Below are positions 1 through 7,202 of a stretch of 64,000 nucleotides of DNA, piece by piece (the stretch's first letter is position 1; every line of letters begins with the position of its first letter). Made by a program: the position numbers and the translations under genes. Under the pieces are notes generated by a model, which saw only the letters and a program-made list of their open reading frames with translations, was not told the DNA's origin and made no database searches. The DNA is from Bacillus sp. REN10 (lineage in GTDB: Bacteria > Bacillota > Bacilli > Bacillales > Domibacillaceae), in assembly GCF_016820555.1 (NCBI RefSeq), contig NZ_JADHDW010000003.1, positions 310,001-374,000 on the forward strand, read 5' to 3'.

Positions 1-273
1 CCACGGAAACAAGTAGTCTTGCTGAAGCATATACCCGACCTTAGGATGAGGTCCCTCAATCGGTTCGCCATTTAAAGTGACCATACCATTTGTTGGAGTT
101 AACAGTCCGGAAATAATCGATAATACCGTCGTTTTCCCACAACCGCTTGGTCCAAGAAAGGAAATGAACTCCCCTTCTTCCACAGATAAATGAATATTTT
201 GCAACGCTTTCGTTGCTGAATGCTTAGAAAAATATGTTTGACTGACAGACTGCAGCTTTAAAAGGCCCACCAC
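1..273 (-). CDS. ABC transporter ATP-binding protein, SsuB/TauB type (3' end outside window)
   Basis: Nucleotide-binding subunit of an ABC importer, cytoplasmic face of the membrane. Reading from GTG at 273 (AAGGAGG lies just upstream) gives about 90 residues with the Walker A motif GPSGCGKTT and a Q-loop region GYMLQQDYLFPW, the latter typical of nitrate/sulfonate/thiamine-precursor importers. Two GTG codons in tandem (273 and 270) could both start it. The Walker B and signature regions lie beyond the window edge. It is divergent from a substrate-binding lipoprotein of the same importer class, so the two are probably partners. The substrate cannot be told. Confidence 0.85.
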   Translation of the reverse strand, partial: MVGLLKLQSVSQTYFSKHSATKALQNIHLSVEEGEFISFLGPSGCGKTTVLSIISGLLTPTNGMVTLNGEPIEGPHPKVGYMLQQDYLFPW

Positions 274-377
274 AAATCCCTCCTTCATTTATTCAATATA
301 TTGCTAAAAGAAAAAAAGGTGAATAAGATGGACAACATAACTTCTGCTTCCTGCATTCATATATATAGAAAGATTAG

Positions 378-435
378 GCTTTGTTAAGCAATGCAATCGA
401 TCTAGTCCTTCATTTGTAATATTGTTTAACAAAGC
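378..435. repeat. Inverted repeat between the divergent importer genes
   Basis: Perfect 10-bp arms GCTTTGTTAA (378-387) and TTAACAAAGC (426-435) separated by 38 bp, in the intergenic region between the divergent ATPase and binding-protein genes. It could be a paired operator for a shared regulator or a stem in the leader of the binding-protein gene. No regulator family is recognised. Confidence 0.5.
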
Positions 436-475
436 TAACCATTATTAACATCCTTTTTTCCAGGAGGGAATGACA

Positions 476-1477
476 ATGAAAAAAGTGTCCTTCTTATTTA
501 TTATTGTGCTAGTAGCAGCGATGGGATTTTTCAGCGGATGCTCCCCTGCTACAGAGCCCGAAACTCTGCGAACAGTTCGCATTGCAGAAGTCACGCGATC
601 GATCTTTTATGCCCCTCAATATGTAGCGATTGAAAAGGGATTTTTTGAAGAAGAAGGGATTAAAGTGGATTTAAAAACGACTTGGGGCGGCGACAAAACG
701 ATGACCAATTTATTATCCAACAGTGCAGATATCGCTCTAGTCGGCAGTGAAACATCCATTTATGTAGAAGCACAAGGAGCAAAAGACCGCGTTATTAATT
801 TTGCTCAATTAACACAAACGGATGGTACCTTTTTAGTGGCCCGGAAAAAAACAGATTATTTTGCATGGGAACAATTAAAAGGGAGCACCTTTTTAGGGCA
901 AAGAAAAGGCGGCATGCCGCAAATGGCAGGAGAGTTTACCTTAAAGAAACACGGCATTGATCCACATCAAGATGTGAAACTTATTCAAAATATTGATTTC
1001 GCGAACATTTCTAGTGCTTTCGCTTCTGGCACAGGAGACTATGTGCAATTATTTGAACCGCAAGCAAGCCTGTTTGAACAAGAGGGCATCGGCCATATTG
1101 TTGCTTCTTTTGGAAAAGAATCAGGGAAACTCCCATATACGACCTTTATGGCGAAAGAAAGCTACATTGAAAAAAATAAACAATTGCTGGAACAGTTTAC
1201 GAAAGCAATTTATAAAGGGCAGCTATTTGTCGATACACATTCAGCGGAAGAAGTCGCGAAAATTATCGCTCCGTATTTTGAAGATACACCTGAAGAACTG
1301 ATTGCTACAGTAGTGGACCGCTACAAATCACAAAACAGCTTTGCAACAAACCCTCTGCTAGATGAAGAAGAATGGAACAACCTTCAAGCAGTGATGAAAA
1401 GTGCAGGTGAACTGCCGCAACAAGTGGATTATTCCACACTAGTCAATACAGATTTAGCACAAAAAGCGATGAAATGA
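476..1477 (+). CDS. ABC transporter substrate-binding lipoprotein (SsuA/NMT1-like)
   Basis: Extracytoplasmic solute-binding protein, about 333 residues. The N-terminus is a lipoprotein signal with lipobox FSGC and lipidated Cys22. The mature part has the NMT1/THI5-like layout (YAPQYVAIEKGFFEEEGIKV near the start, then an LVGSETSIY segment). An upstream ATG at 470 exists, but AGGAGGG at 462-468 is only 1 nt from it and 7 nt from ATG 476, so 476 is preferred. Likely works with the divergent ATPase at the window edge; substrate (sulfonate, thiamine precursor or similar) not determinable. A strong terminator follows. Confidence 0.88.
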   Translation: MKKVSFLFIIVLVAAMGFFSGCSPATEPETLRTVRIAEVTRSIFYAPQYVAIEKGFFEEEGIKVDLKTTWGGDKTMTNLLSNSADIALVGSETSIYVEAQGAKDRVINFAQLTQTDGTFLVARKKTDYFAWEQLKGSTFLGQRKGGMPQMAGEFTLKKHGIDPHQDVKLIQNIDFANISSAFASGTGDYVQLFEPQASLFEQEGIGHIVASFGKESGKLPYTTFMAKESYIEKNKQLLEQFTKAIYKGQLFVDTHSAEEVAKIIAPYFEDTPEELIATVVDRYKSQNSFATNPLLDEEEWNNLQAVMKSAGELPQQVDYSTLVNTDLAQKAMK

Positions 1478-1486
1478 AATCAATAA

Positions 1487-1531
1487 AAGAGGCTTTCCGT
1501 CATCAGATGAGTACCTGACGGAAAGCCTTTT
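1487..1531 (+). terminator. Intrinsic terminator after the binding-protein gene
   Basis: Arms AGGCTTTCCGTCA (1490-1502) and TGACGGAAAGCCT (1516-1528) pair perfectly. The stem is flanked by A-rich sequence on the left and TTTT on the right, so it can act in both directions and may also end the convergent YqcI-like gene. Confidence 0.9.
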
Positions 1532-1535
1532 ATCA

Positions 1536-2267
1536 TTATTTAGGTTGAAAGGGACACTTTCCTTTAATCGGTACGATATCGTCTCCAATAAAATATTGCT
1601 TCCACTCCCTGTGTTCCGGATCTCCATAATGACTAATGTTAGGGTGTTTCGGCAGTTGATCCCACTTTTCTACACGTGTCCGCACCTTTTCTCTGGCTAA
1701 ATGTCCGTGCATAGATGTTCCTTCTAACCCTTCAAAAATTCGCCGCGGTTGAAATCCAATGACGAGACTATTCCCTAAATTTCTTGTTTTCCTTTGCTTA
1801 TAGGCAGGTGCATTGCCAAAAACGAAGAAAGGTTCTCCACCAAAAGAAAATGCCCATAAAGGATGATCTGGATCTTGTGGATAATCCTCTGGCCATGGCT
1901 TCGTATCCACTTCATGCAAATACTGTAACACCGCCCAAAAATAATCCCGATAATAAATCAATGGCTTCTCTTCATCTTCCGGTTCCACAAATAAGAAAAA
2001 GCCGTGTCGAACAAAGGGCTGGTCTGGATGGAACAAGGAAATAAATGCCTCTAATGTTTGCGGTAAGCTCGACCAATTATCGTGCGTAATATACGAATAG
2101 CGGAGCTCTCCTTTTGCCTCCGCTGCCATGCCAAATGTACACGGAAAGGTTCGTTCTGTGACGACCTGCTGAAAATGGCGATACTCTTTCGTAACCCATT
2201 TGGGAACGAAGGACTCATTCATCATTTCTTCCTTTGTTCGCAGTAAATGTTGTGTGGAAATACGCAT
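1536..2267 (-). CDS. YqcI/YcgG family protein
   Basis: Cytoplasmic protein of about 243 residues resembling the YqcI/YcgG family of Bacillus, whose function is unknown. Seen: FPCTFGMAAEAKGELRYSY near the N-terminus and a central FGGEPFFVFGNAP stretch typical of the family; no signal peptide or membrane segment. The ATG at 2267 follows GGAGGGAGAG. A second possible start (MNES, about 13 codons in) follows AAGGAAG and would give a shorter form. Convergent with the binding-protein gene; no operon partner. Confidence 0.8.
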   Translation of the reverse strand: MRISTQHLLRTKEEMMNESFVPKWVTKEYRHFQQVVTERTFPCTFGMAAEAKGELRYSYITHDNWSSLPQTLEAFISLFHPDQPFVRHGFFLFVEPEDEEKPLIYYRDYFWAVLQYLHEVDTKPWPEDYPQDPDHPLWAFSFGGEPFFVFGNAPAYKQRKTRNLGNSLVIGFQPRRIFEGLEGTSMHGHLAREKVRTRVEKWDQLPKHPNISHYGDPEHREWKQYFIGDDIVPIKGKCPFQPK

Positions 2268-2362
2268 GTCTCTCCCTCCAACGAAAATCACCTATTGATA
2301 ATTATGCTACTCTATCATATCTATTAATAAAAGGAGGGTAACATGCAAAAAATTTTCATAAA

Positions 2363-2690
2363 TCAACAATATGAAGGGTCCACTTTAAAGAGGAACTTCT
2401 TTACCGCTTTTTCAGTCGCATTCGTCAATGCTGTTTCTAAATTGACGGTCAATAAGTGATCTTGCTGAAACACCTCTTCTAATTCTTCCACAAAATACAG
2501 CAAACCATTTTTCTTGGCTTCATCAGGAAAAGACCCTGCATATACAAAACTTTCATCCGTTCCTAGCGTGAAGTCTCAAGGAGCACTAATTTTGATCGTT
2601 GTCTGGATCGGTTCTTTTTTAGGTGGATCTACCATTTAATATTTTTCTTTATTTTCTGTTTCTTTTGTATATGTTTTTTCTGGTTTAATC
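2363..2690 (-). pseudogene. CapA/PgsA-like poly-gamma-glutamate protein fragment
   Basis: Minus-strand translation in two frames gives the start of a CapA (PGA_cap) metallophosphatase-like domain. A linker ending IQTTIKISA is followed by a stop, then DFTLGTDESFVYAGSFPDE and VNLETALTNATEKA in the next frame. In the family these run together as the first part of the domain (GD-TLGTD, then NLE-TLT). Reading ends at a stop at 2363-2365 just after KVDPSYC, so about two thirds of the protein is missing. The 5' side abuts a truncated TnpB gene. Both the frame break and the truncation indicate a dead gene. Confidence 0.7.
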
Positions 2691-2691
2691 G

Positions 2692-3141
2692 TCAAATTTT
2701 GAACCCTCCTGCCACTTCTCTACTTTTGGCAAATTTAACAAATCCGAGTTTAGGCAATTTGATGGTATGTTCGACAATGGCGATGTTTCCGTTTGTGTGT
2801 TTGGTTTTGTAAGACTGAGTTTTGTTCTTCTTGGACTTAAAACGAGAAGCGTCATTTTGTTTGTTGAAAAAGCGATCAAACGCATCTGAGAGGTGTTCAA
2901 GGGATGACTGTAAAGCGATACTGTCCGGTTCTTTCAACCATACGATTTCTTTCTTCAGTTGTGTGAGTTGTTTCGAGCATTTTTTGAAAGACAGACCTTT
3001 TCCTGTTTGTTTGTACGTATCATTCCAAAGCGACAGGAAATGATTAAAGACGAATCGACTGGAGCCAATGGTTTTGTTGATCAGAATAGCTTGTTCTTCT
3101 GTAGGATAGATACGAAACTTATAGGCTTTGTGAACGATCAC
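2692..3141 (-). pseudogene. TnpB (IS605 OrfB) N-terminal fragment
   Basis: About 150 residues matching the N-terminal half of IS605/IS1341 TnpB: AYKFRIYPTEEQAILINKTI helix-turn-helix start, SSRFVFNHFL, then SRFKSKKNKTQSYKT and KLPKLGFVKF. Intact TnpB is roughly 370-400 residues, so the RuvC nuclease and zinc-finger parts are gone and the product cannot be an active nuclease. GTG at 3141 is preferred because AAGGAGGTGAAACC lies just before it. The gene runs directly into the CapA remnant, suggesting a deletion joined the two. Confidence 0.8.
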
Positions 3142-3339
3142 AGGTTTCACCTCCTTATGGACCACACTAAAATATACATATTATACCAAATTCGATGCTC
3201 GTTGTATATTGTTTTAGGAGTGAAGACGTGGAAAAACAATCCGTTGTATGACTATTTCCTAATTTCAGCAAGGTTGGATGCAGACCAAAAGCCAAAGGGG
3301 GTTCGGGGTTCGTACCCAAGCTATTTTTCACTTGTTACA

Positions 3340-3466
3340 AGCAGCACTCGAACAGTCGGACAATTGGGGTGGCAAGTAGCCATCCCTTGTCCGAAGGCGA
3401 TTCATCTCCCACCTACTCATTGGGCTATCGCCCTACACATTCCTTGAGGGGGGGTCTTCTCGCCTA
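3340..3466 (+). mobile_element. IS605-family end relic (hairpin end)
   Basis: Contains GCGATTCATCTCCCACCTAC, a stem-loop TTGGGCTATCGCCCT and then a G-run with TCTTCTCGCC, a layout I associate with right ends of IS605/IS1341-type elements in Bacillaceae. The shared TCTCCCACCTAC module (3405-3416) recurs at 21107-21118. It lies upstream of and in opposite orientation to the TnpB fragment, so it may belong to a different decayed copy. No open frame here looks coding. The rest of 3170-3650 shows no gene. Confidence 0.45.
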
Positions 3467-3650
3467 AAAAGATAAAGAAGACATCCTACATTTAAGACGC
3501 ACCAGATAATGGTTACATGTCAAACAGATTTTTTCAATCGCCTATGTTTTTTCTTCCTGTTCGATTCTCCACCCCTCTTTACCTATTTCATGCAAAATAT
3601 GTCCACAATTTCACTATAAAACTATTGTACAGCCAATCTACAAAAACAAG

Positions 3651-3717
3651 AAGAGCCATCTCAAAGTGAAAGGAGTGTCATCTGATCGATACCCTCCTAT
3701 GATGAGACCGGCTCTTT
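3651..3717 (-). terminator. Imperfect hairpin after the small membrane-protein gene
   Basis: AAGAGCCATCTCA (3651-3663) can pair with TGAGACCGGCTCTT (3704-3717) with two interruptions. It lies immediately beyond the stop codon of the minus-strand gene and would place T-rich or A-rich tracts on either side. Confidence 0.5.
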
Positions 3718-3718
3718 A

Positions 3719-3979
3719 TTACTTGCTTCTTCTCCACCTTTGAGCACCCCTTGACGATCGGAACTTCATCGCTGCCTCTTTTCCAACGAGCAACACCCCT
3801 AACCAGAAGGCGATTTCCGCACAAACGAGGGATCCAGTAATTAAAGCTACTTTCATAGTTGTTGTAAAAGACAGAAAGGGGATGATGAAAGGAAAAATCC
3901 AAAAGACGGCAGATCCAACAACCAAGACCATACCTAGTTTATAAAGAAATGGATGGGTTTGTTTCTTCGCTTCATTCAT
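3719..3979 (-). CDS. Small membrane protein, transporter-suffix-domain type
   Basis: An 86-residue protein with two hydrophobic segments (about residues 14-36 and 45-67) and a basic tail. The pattern YKLGMVLVVGSAVFWIFPF then FWLGVLLVGKEAAMKFRS matches my recollection of the transporter suffix domain, found either alone or at the C-terminus of RND transporters. ATG at 3979 follows GGAGGAG, so an upstream ATG at 4006 is not used. Function unknown. It is followed at 45 bp by the beta-helix gene in the same direction, but no link is evident. Confidence 0.65.
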   Translation of the reverse strand: MNEAKKQTHPFLYKLGMVLVVGSAVFWIFPFIIPFLSFTTTMKVALITGSLVCAEIAFWLGVLLVGKEAAMKFRSSRGAQRWRRSK

Positions 3980-4023
3980 AAGCTCCTCCAACACGCATAA
4001 ATTCATCCATAAAAGCTTTTGTA

Positions 4024-5685
4024 CTAGTGCTTAGTATACACTTCTTCATAGCCTGTTACAGTAATATTTTTTATGTCAACATTTGAACTAGCTAAGTCAC
4101 AACCGCATACTCCGTTATTATGAATAGCGATCATGTGGTGAATAAGCAAACGTTGAATACTAGGTCCAACTGCCAAGCCATTAGCAGCAGAGTTTTTGAT
4201 ATATATATGACGAATCCGCACATCATCCGCTCTATGTTCCCCACCAAAAATTTTAATATCGCTTCCTGCGGTTTTAAAGCCTTGAATGTTCACATAGTTT
4301 AGCGACACATTTCTCGAACGGTATTGCACAGCAATCACAGGTTGACCTTGATAATCATACTCTCGATCGCCAACAACGCGAAATTGATGAATGACCACAT
4401 TTTTATAAGCAGAAACAACGAGCGCTCGCGGATGAGAGTCTCGATATAAATCTGTTCGAATCGGAGCGATTGCTACAATTCGTGAAGCGGTGATGTTATA
4501 CGCTGTTTTGGATTCCGGGTCTTGTTTATGATGGTGACCGATATGGCGAAAATTAAAGGAACGATTGTCATTGATCGAAAGGTGACCAATAATATGAACA
4601 TTCGTAGCCGCTGAAGAGTTATGATGCGCTTTCACTTCCACGCCCCCAAAACAGCGTGTCGTCGAATTATTGACAAGAATGACATTACGCGATCCATCAT
4701 CAACTTCAATACCATTAGAGTTAGAAAATCCTTTTTTATGAGCTTTTCCGCTTGGGTCGCACATATGGGAATTAGCAATCATGATGTAATCACTATGGTG
4801 AGTCGTAATGCCGTCATCCCCAAACCCATAGCCATTTAAACCATCAAGCCATATATACTTACTACCTCCACGTGCCCGGTAGCCATCACCAGAATAGTTA
4901 TATAACGTGGAAGATACATCAAAACAATGGAGCCCTGGATTGATGGCTTCAACGTTTTTTACCCAACCGTAAGTAACATTCGCATACGTTAAACAACTGG
5001 AACGATTTCCTCCCACACTTGTTCTTTCTGTTTCGCCAAGCCGCTCTACATGCCAGTCAAGACTCATCTCTTCCACAAACACATGATGATTTCCCTTCTT
5101 ATGATCCATATTTGTCACCAGCCAGCTACTTTTCGGCGCATCTTGGTGTAGCTTCAATATGGTTTTCCCTTTTCCTGCTCCAACAAGCCAAGTCCATGAC
5201 GGCAAACGAAGCTCTTTCACAACAAATGTTCCTGCTGGGATGATGACCTTCGCCTTTCCTTTGCCAATTGCTCGCTGAAAAGCTTCTGTACAATCCATTA
5301 CCCCATCCCCAACAGCCCCAAATTCTGCTACATGTACTGGACGAACTTTGTTCTGAAGATGGTGAAATTGTTGATCCAAATTCCCCTTCCAGTCTGGGAT
5401 TACTTCCCCTTGTTGATCTACTATCATTTCAACGTCTCTCGGTAAATTCCCCTCTTCTTTTGGCATAAAGAGGCCAATAAGAAAAGATTTCATCTTCTCT
5501 AGCCAAAACGAAACGGACCATGAGCGTCGCAAAGTCGGAGGATTCGGACGCGGATAGCGATGCTTATATTCATTAAATAAGACCATCGTTTCTTCCACTG
5601 TTTGCTTGACTGGCTGGTCAAAAAACGAATCAATAAGCTGTTTATTTTCCTGAGGATTATGCTTGTTACTCAGCTTGATATTCAC
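4024..5685 (-). CDS. Right-handed beta-helix protein (pectate-lyase/GH28-like fold)
   Basis: About 553 residues. After about 115 N-terminal residues comes a Pectate_lyase_3-type start, EFGAVGDGVMDCTEAFQRAI, then VIIPAGTFVV, followed by many beta-helix coils (DDGITTHHSDYIMIANSHMC, NSNGIEVDDGS). The family includes polysaccharide lyases, hydrolases and epimerases. GTG at 5685 follows AGAGGGG. No signal peptide is visible: the N-terminus is polar and the only nearby hydrophobic stretch (FLIGLFMP, residues about 68-75) is too short for an obvious export signal. The DD and HH residues in DDGITTHH could be catalytic or metal-binding. Substrate unknown; neighbours give no clue. Confidence 0.75.
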   Translation of the reverse strand: MNIKLSNKHNPQENKQLIDSFFDQPVKQTVEETMVLFNEYKHRYPRPNPPTLRRSWSVSFWLEKMKSFLIGLFMPKEEGNLPRDVEMIVDQQGEVIPDWKGNLDQQFHHLQNKVRPVHVAEFGAVGDGVMDCTEAFQRAIGKGKAKVIIPAGTFVVKELRLPSWTWLVGAGKGKTILKLHQDAPKSSWLVTNMDHKKGNHHVFVEEMSLDWHVERLGETERTSVGGNRSSCLTYANVTYGWVKNVEAINPGLHCFDVSSTLYNYSGDGYRARGGSKYIWLDGLNGYGFGDDGITTHHSDYIMIANSHMCDPSGKAHKKGFSNSNGIEVDDGSRNVILVNNSTTRCFGGVEVKAHHNSSAATNVHIIGHLSINDNRSFNFRHIGHHHKQDPESKTAYNITASRIVAIAPIRTDLYRDSHPRALVVSAYKNVVIHQFRVVGDREYDYQGQPVIAVQYRSRNVSLNYVNIQGFKTAGSDIKIFGGEHRADDVRIRHIYIKNSAANGLAVGPSIQRLLIHHMIAIHNNGVCGCDLASSNVDIKNITVTGYEEVYTKH

Positions 5686-5878
5686 GTGTATTTTCCCCTC
5701 TTTTTGTTAAAAATAGATATAACAACTCCGTATGGTTATGAATATACTTACGAATGCTACATTAAAGATTAATTAGAAAAATAGGAAATTTTCTTTTTTC
5801 CTCTACGTCCACGTCAGAAAACATAGAAGGAATAAGACTATTTCAATTAAATATACGATAAAGTAGGTGCCTCTCGAT

Positions 5879-6865
5879 ATGAGCCAGATCTCCATCATTA
5901 TTCCCTCTTTTAACGAGGAAGAGAATATTGTATTGATTTATGAAAGTATAAAAAAAGAATTCGCTGCTCTTGCCTATGATTTTGAAATTGTATTTGTTAA
6001 TGATGCTAGTACAGATCGGACGCTGAAGCAAATCAAATTGCTTTGTGGGAAATCATCAAAAATAAAGTATCTTTCATTCTCCCGAAACTTCGGGAAGGAA
6101 GCAGCCATCTTCGCCGGATTGCAGTATGCAACTGGAAAAGTGATCATTATTATGGATGCTGATTTGCAACATCCTCCTCACTTGATCCCTGCACTGATTC
6201 AAGGGTGGGAAGAAGGATATGATCAAGTGATCGCGCGCCGAAATCGAAAAGGAGAGCATCCGATTCGAAAAGTGCTTTCTTCGATGTATTACCGTGTGAT
6301 GAATAAAGTCGTTGACGTGAAGCTAGAAGATGGCGTCGGTGATTTTCGTTTACTCAGTGAACGAGCTGTTAAAGCTCTCTTATCTTTAAATGAAGGGCAA
6401 CGTTTTTCCAAAGGATTGTTTTCATGGATCGGCATGGAGCAAAAAATTATTGATTATGACAATGTGTTGCGCAAAAATGGTCAAACAAAATGGTCTTTAC
6501 GTCAACTAATGGATTATGGATTAGACGGATTAGTCTCCTTTAATAATCGACCTCTTCGTCTTTGCTTTTATTCGGGGGCATTCATTCTTTGTCTATCCGT
6601 TTTATATAGCATGATTACATTTATACAAATACTAAAGAATGGGATTGCTGTACCTGGTTACTTCACCATCATTACAGCTGTTTTGCTTCTTGGTGGCATT
6701 CAGCTGTTAAGCCTTGGTGTTGTCGGTGAGTATATTGGCCGGATTTACTATGAAACGAAGAAGCGGCCCCCATTCTTAATTCAAGAAACCAATATTAGAA
6801 ATGGAGTTACTTATGAAAAAAACCGGCCTAGAATTTATCAAGTTCGCGATCATCGGAGCCATTAA
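5879..6865 (+). CDS. csbB: Family 2 glycosyltransferase, CsbB-like (undecaprenyl-phosphate sugar synthase)
   Basis: Polyisoprenyl-phosphate glycosyltransferase of about 328 residues. Seen: GT-A start ISIIIPSFNEEENI, DXD-type metal site IIMDADLQHPP, the VGDFRLLS and QRFSKGLFSW motifs, and two C-terminal membrane helices (about residues 225-250 and 260-285). In Bacillus subtilis CsbB makes the lipid-linked GlcNAc used to decorate lipoteichoic acid. AGGTG at 5865-5869 is 9 nt from ATG 5879, better than the GTG at 5867. First gene of a tight operon with a GtrA-type flippase and a YfhO-type protein, which supports the role by inference. Confidence 0.82.
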   Translation: MSQISIIIPSFNEEENIVLIYESIKKEFAALAYDFEIVFVNDASTDRTLKQIKLLCGKSSKIKYLSFSRNFGKEAAIFAGLQYATGKVIIIMDADLQHPPHLIPALIQGWEEGYDQVIARRNRKGEHPIRKVLSSMYYRVMNKVVDVKLEDGVGDFRLLSERAVKALLSLNEGQRFSKGLFSWIGMEQKIIDYDNVLRKNGQTKWSLRQLMDYGLDGLVSFNNRPLRLCFYSGAFILCLSVLYSMITFIQILKNGIAVPGYFTIITAVLLLGGIQLLSLGVVGEYIGRIYYETKKRPPFLIQETNIRNGVTYEKNRPRIYQVRDHRSH

Positions 6866-7202
6866 TACTATTAATTACTATGCCATCTACTTGCTACTTC
6901 ATTCCTTAGTGAACAGCCATTACATGCTGTCACATGTGATCGCCTTTGGAATAAGTTTAGTCATTTCTTTCTTTTTAAATTGTTACTTTACCTTTCAAGT
7001 AAAACCGACGTTATTTAAGTTTGTAAGCTTTCCGTTATCTCAAGGATTCAACTTTTGTCTTACCTCCTTTCTCATGTATGTGTTGATTGAATATGTACAT
7101 ATGAGCAGTACCTTCACACCGATTCTTGTTTTATTTTTATCCGTACCAGTGACGTTTGTCGTAACAGGAAAAATATTAAAAAAAGAGAGTGTCCATGCAT
7201 GA
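6813..7202 (+). CDS. gtcA: GtrA/GtcA-like lipid-linked sugar flippase
   Basis: A 129-residue protein with four predicted membrane helices and the GtrA start KFAIIGAINTINYYAIY. GtrA/GtcA proteins are thought to flip undecaprenyl-phosphate sugars to the outer face of the membrane. ATG 6813 lies 6 nt after GGAG, inside the end of the glycosyltransferase gene (53-nt overlap), and the stop overlaps the next ATG, so the three genes are likely translationally coupled. In Listeria and Bacillus, GtcA is needed for wall or lipoteichoic acid glycosylation. Confidence 0.82.
   Translation: MKKTGLEFIKFAIIGAINTINYYAIYLLLHSLVNSHYMLSHVIAFGISLVISFFLNCYFTFQVKPTLFKFVSFPLSQGFNFCLTSFLMYVLIEYVHMSSTFTPILVLFLSVPVTFVVTGKILKKESVHA

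Noticed and set aside
2959-3447. Long plus-strand open frame opposite TnpB
   Set aside because: Its translation has no recognisable domain, and it overlaps the TnpB fragment and hairpin end; taken as chance.
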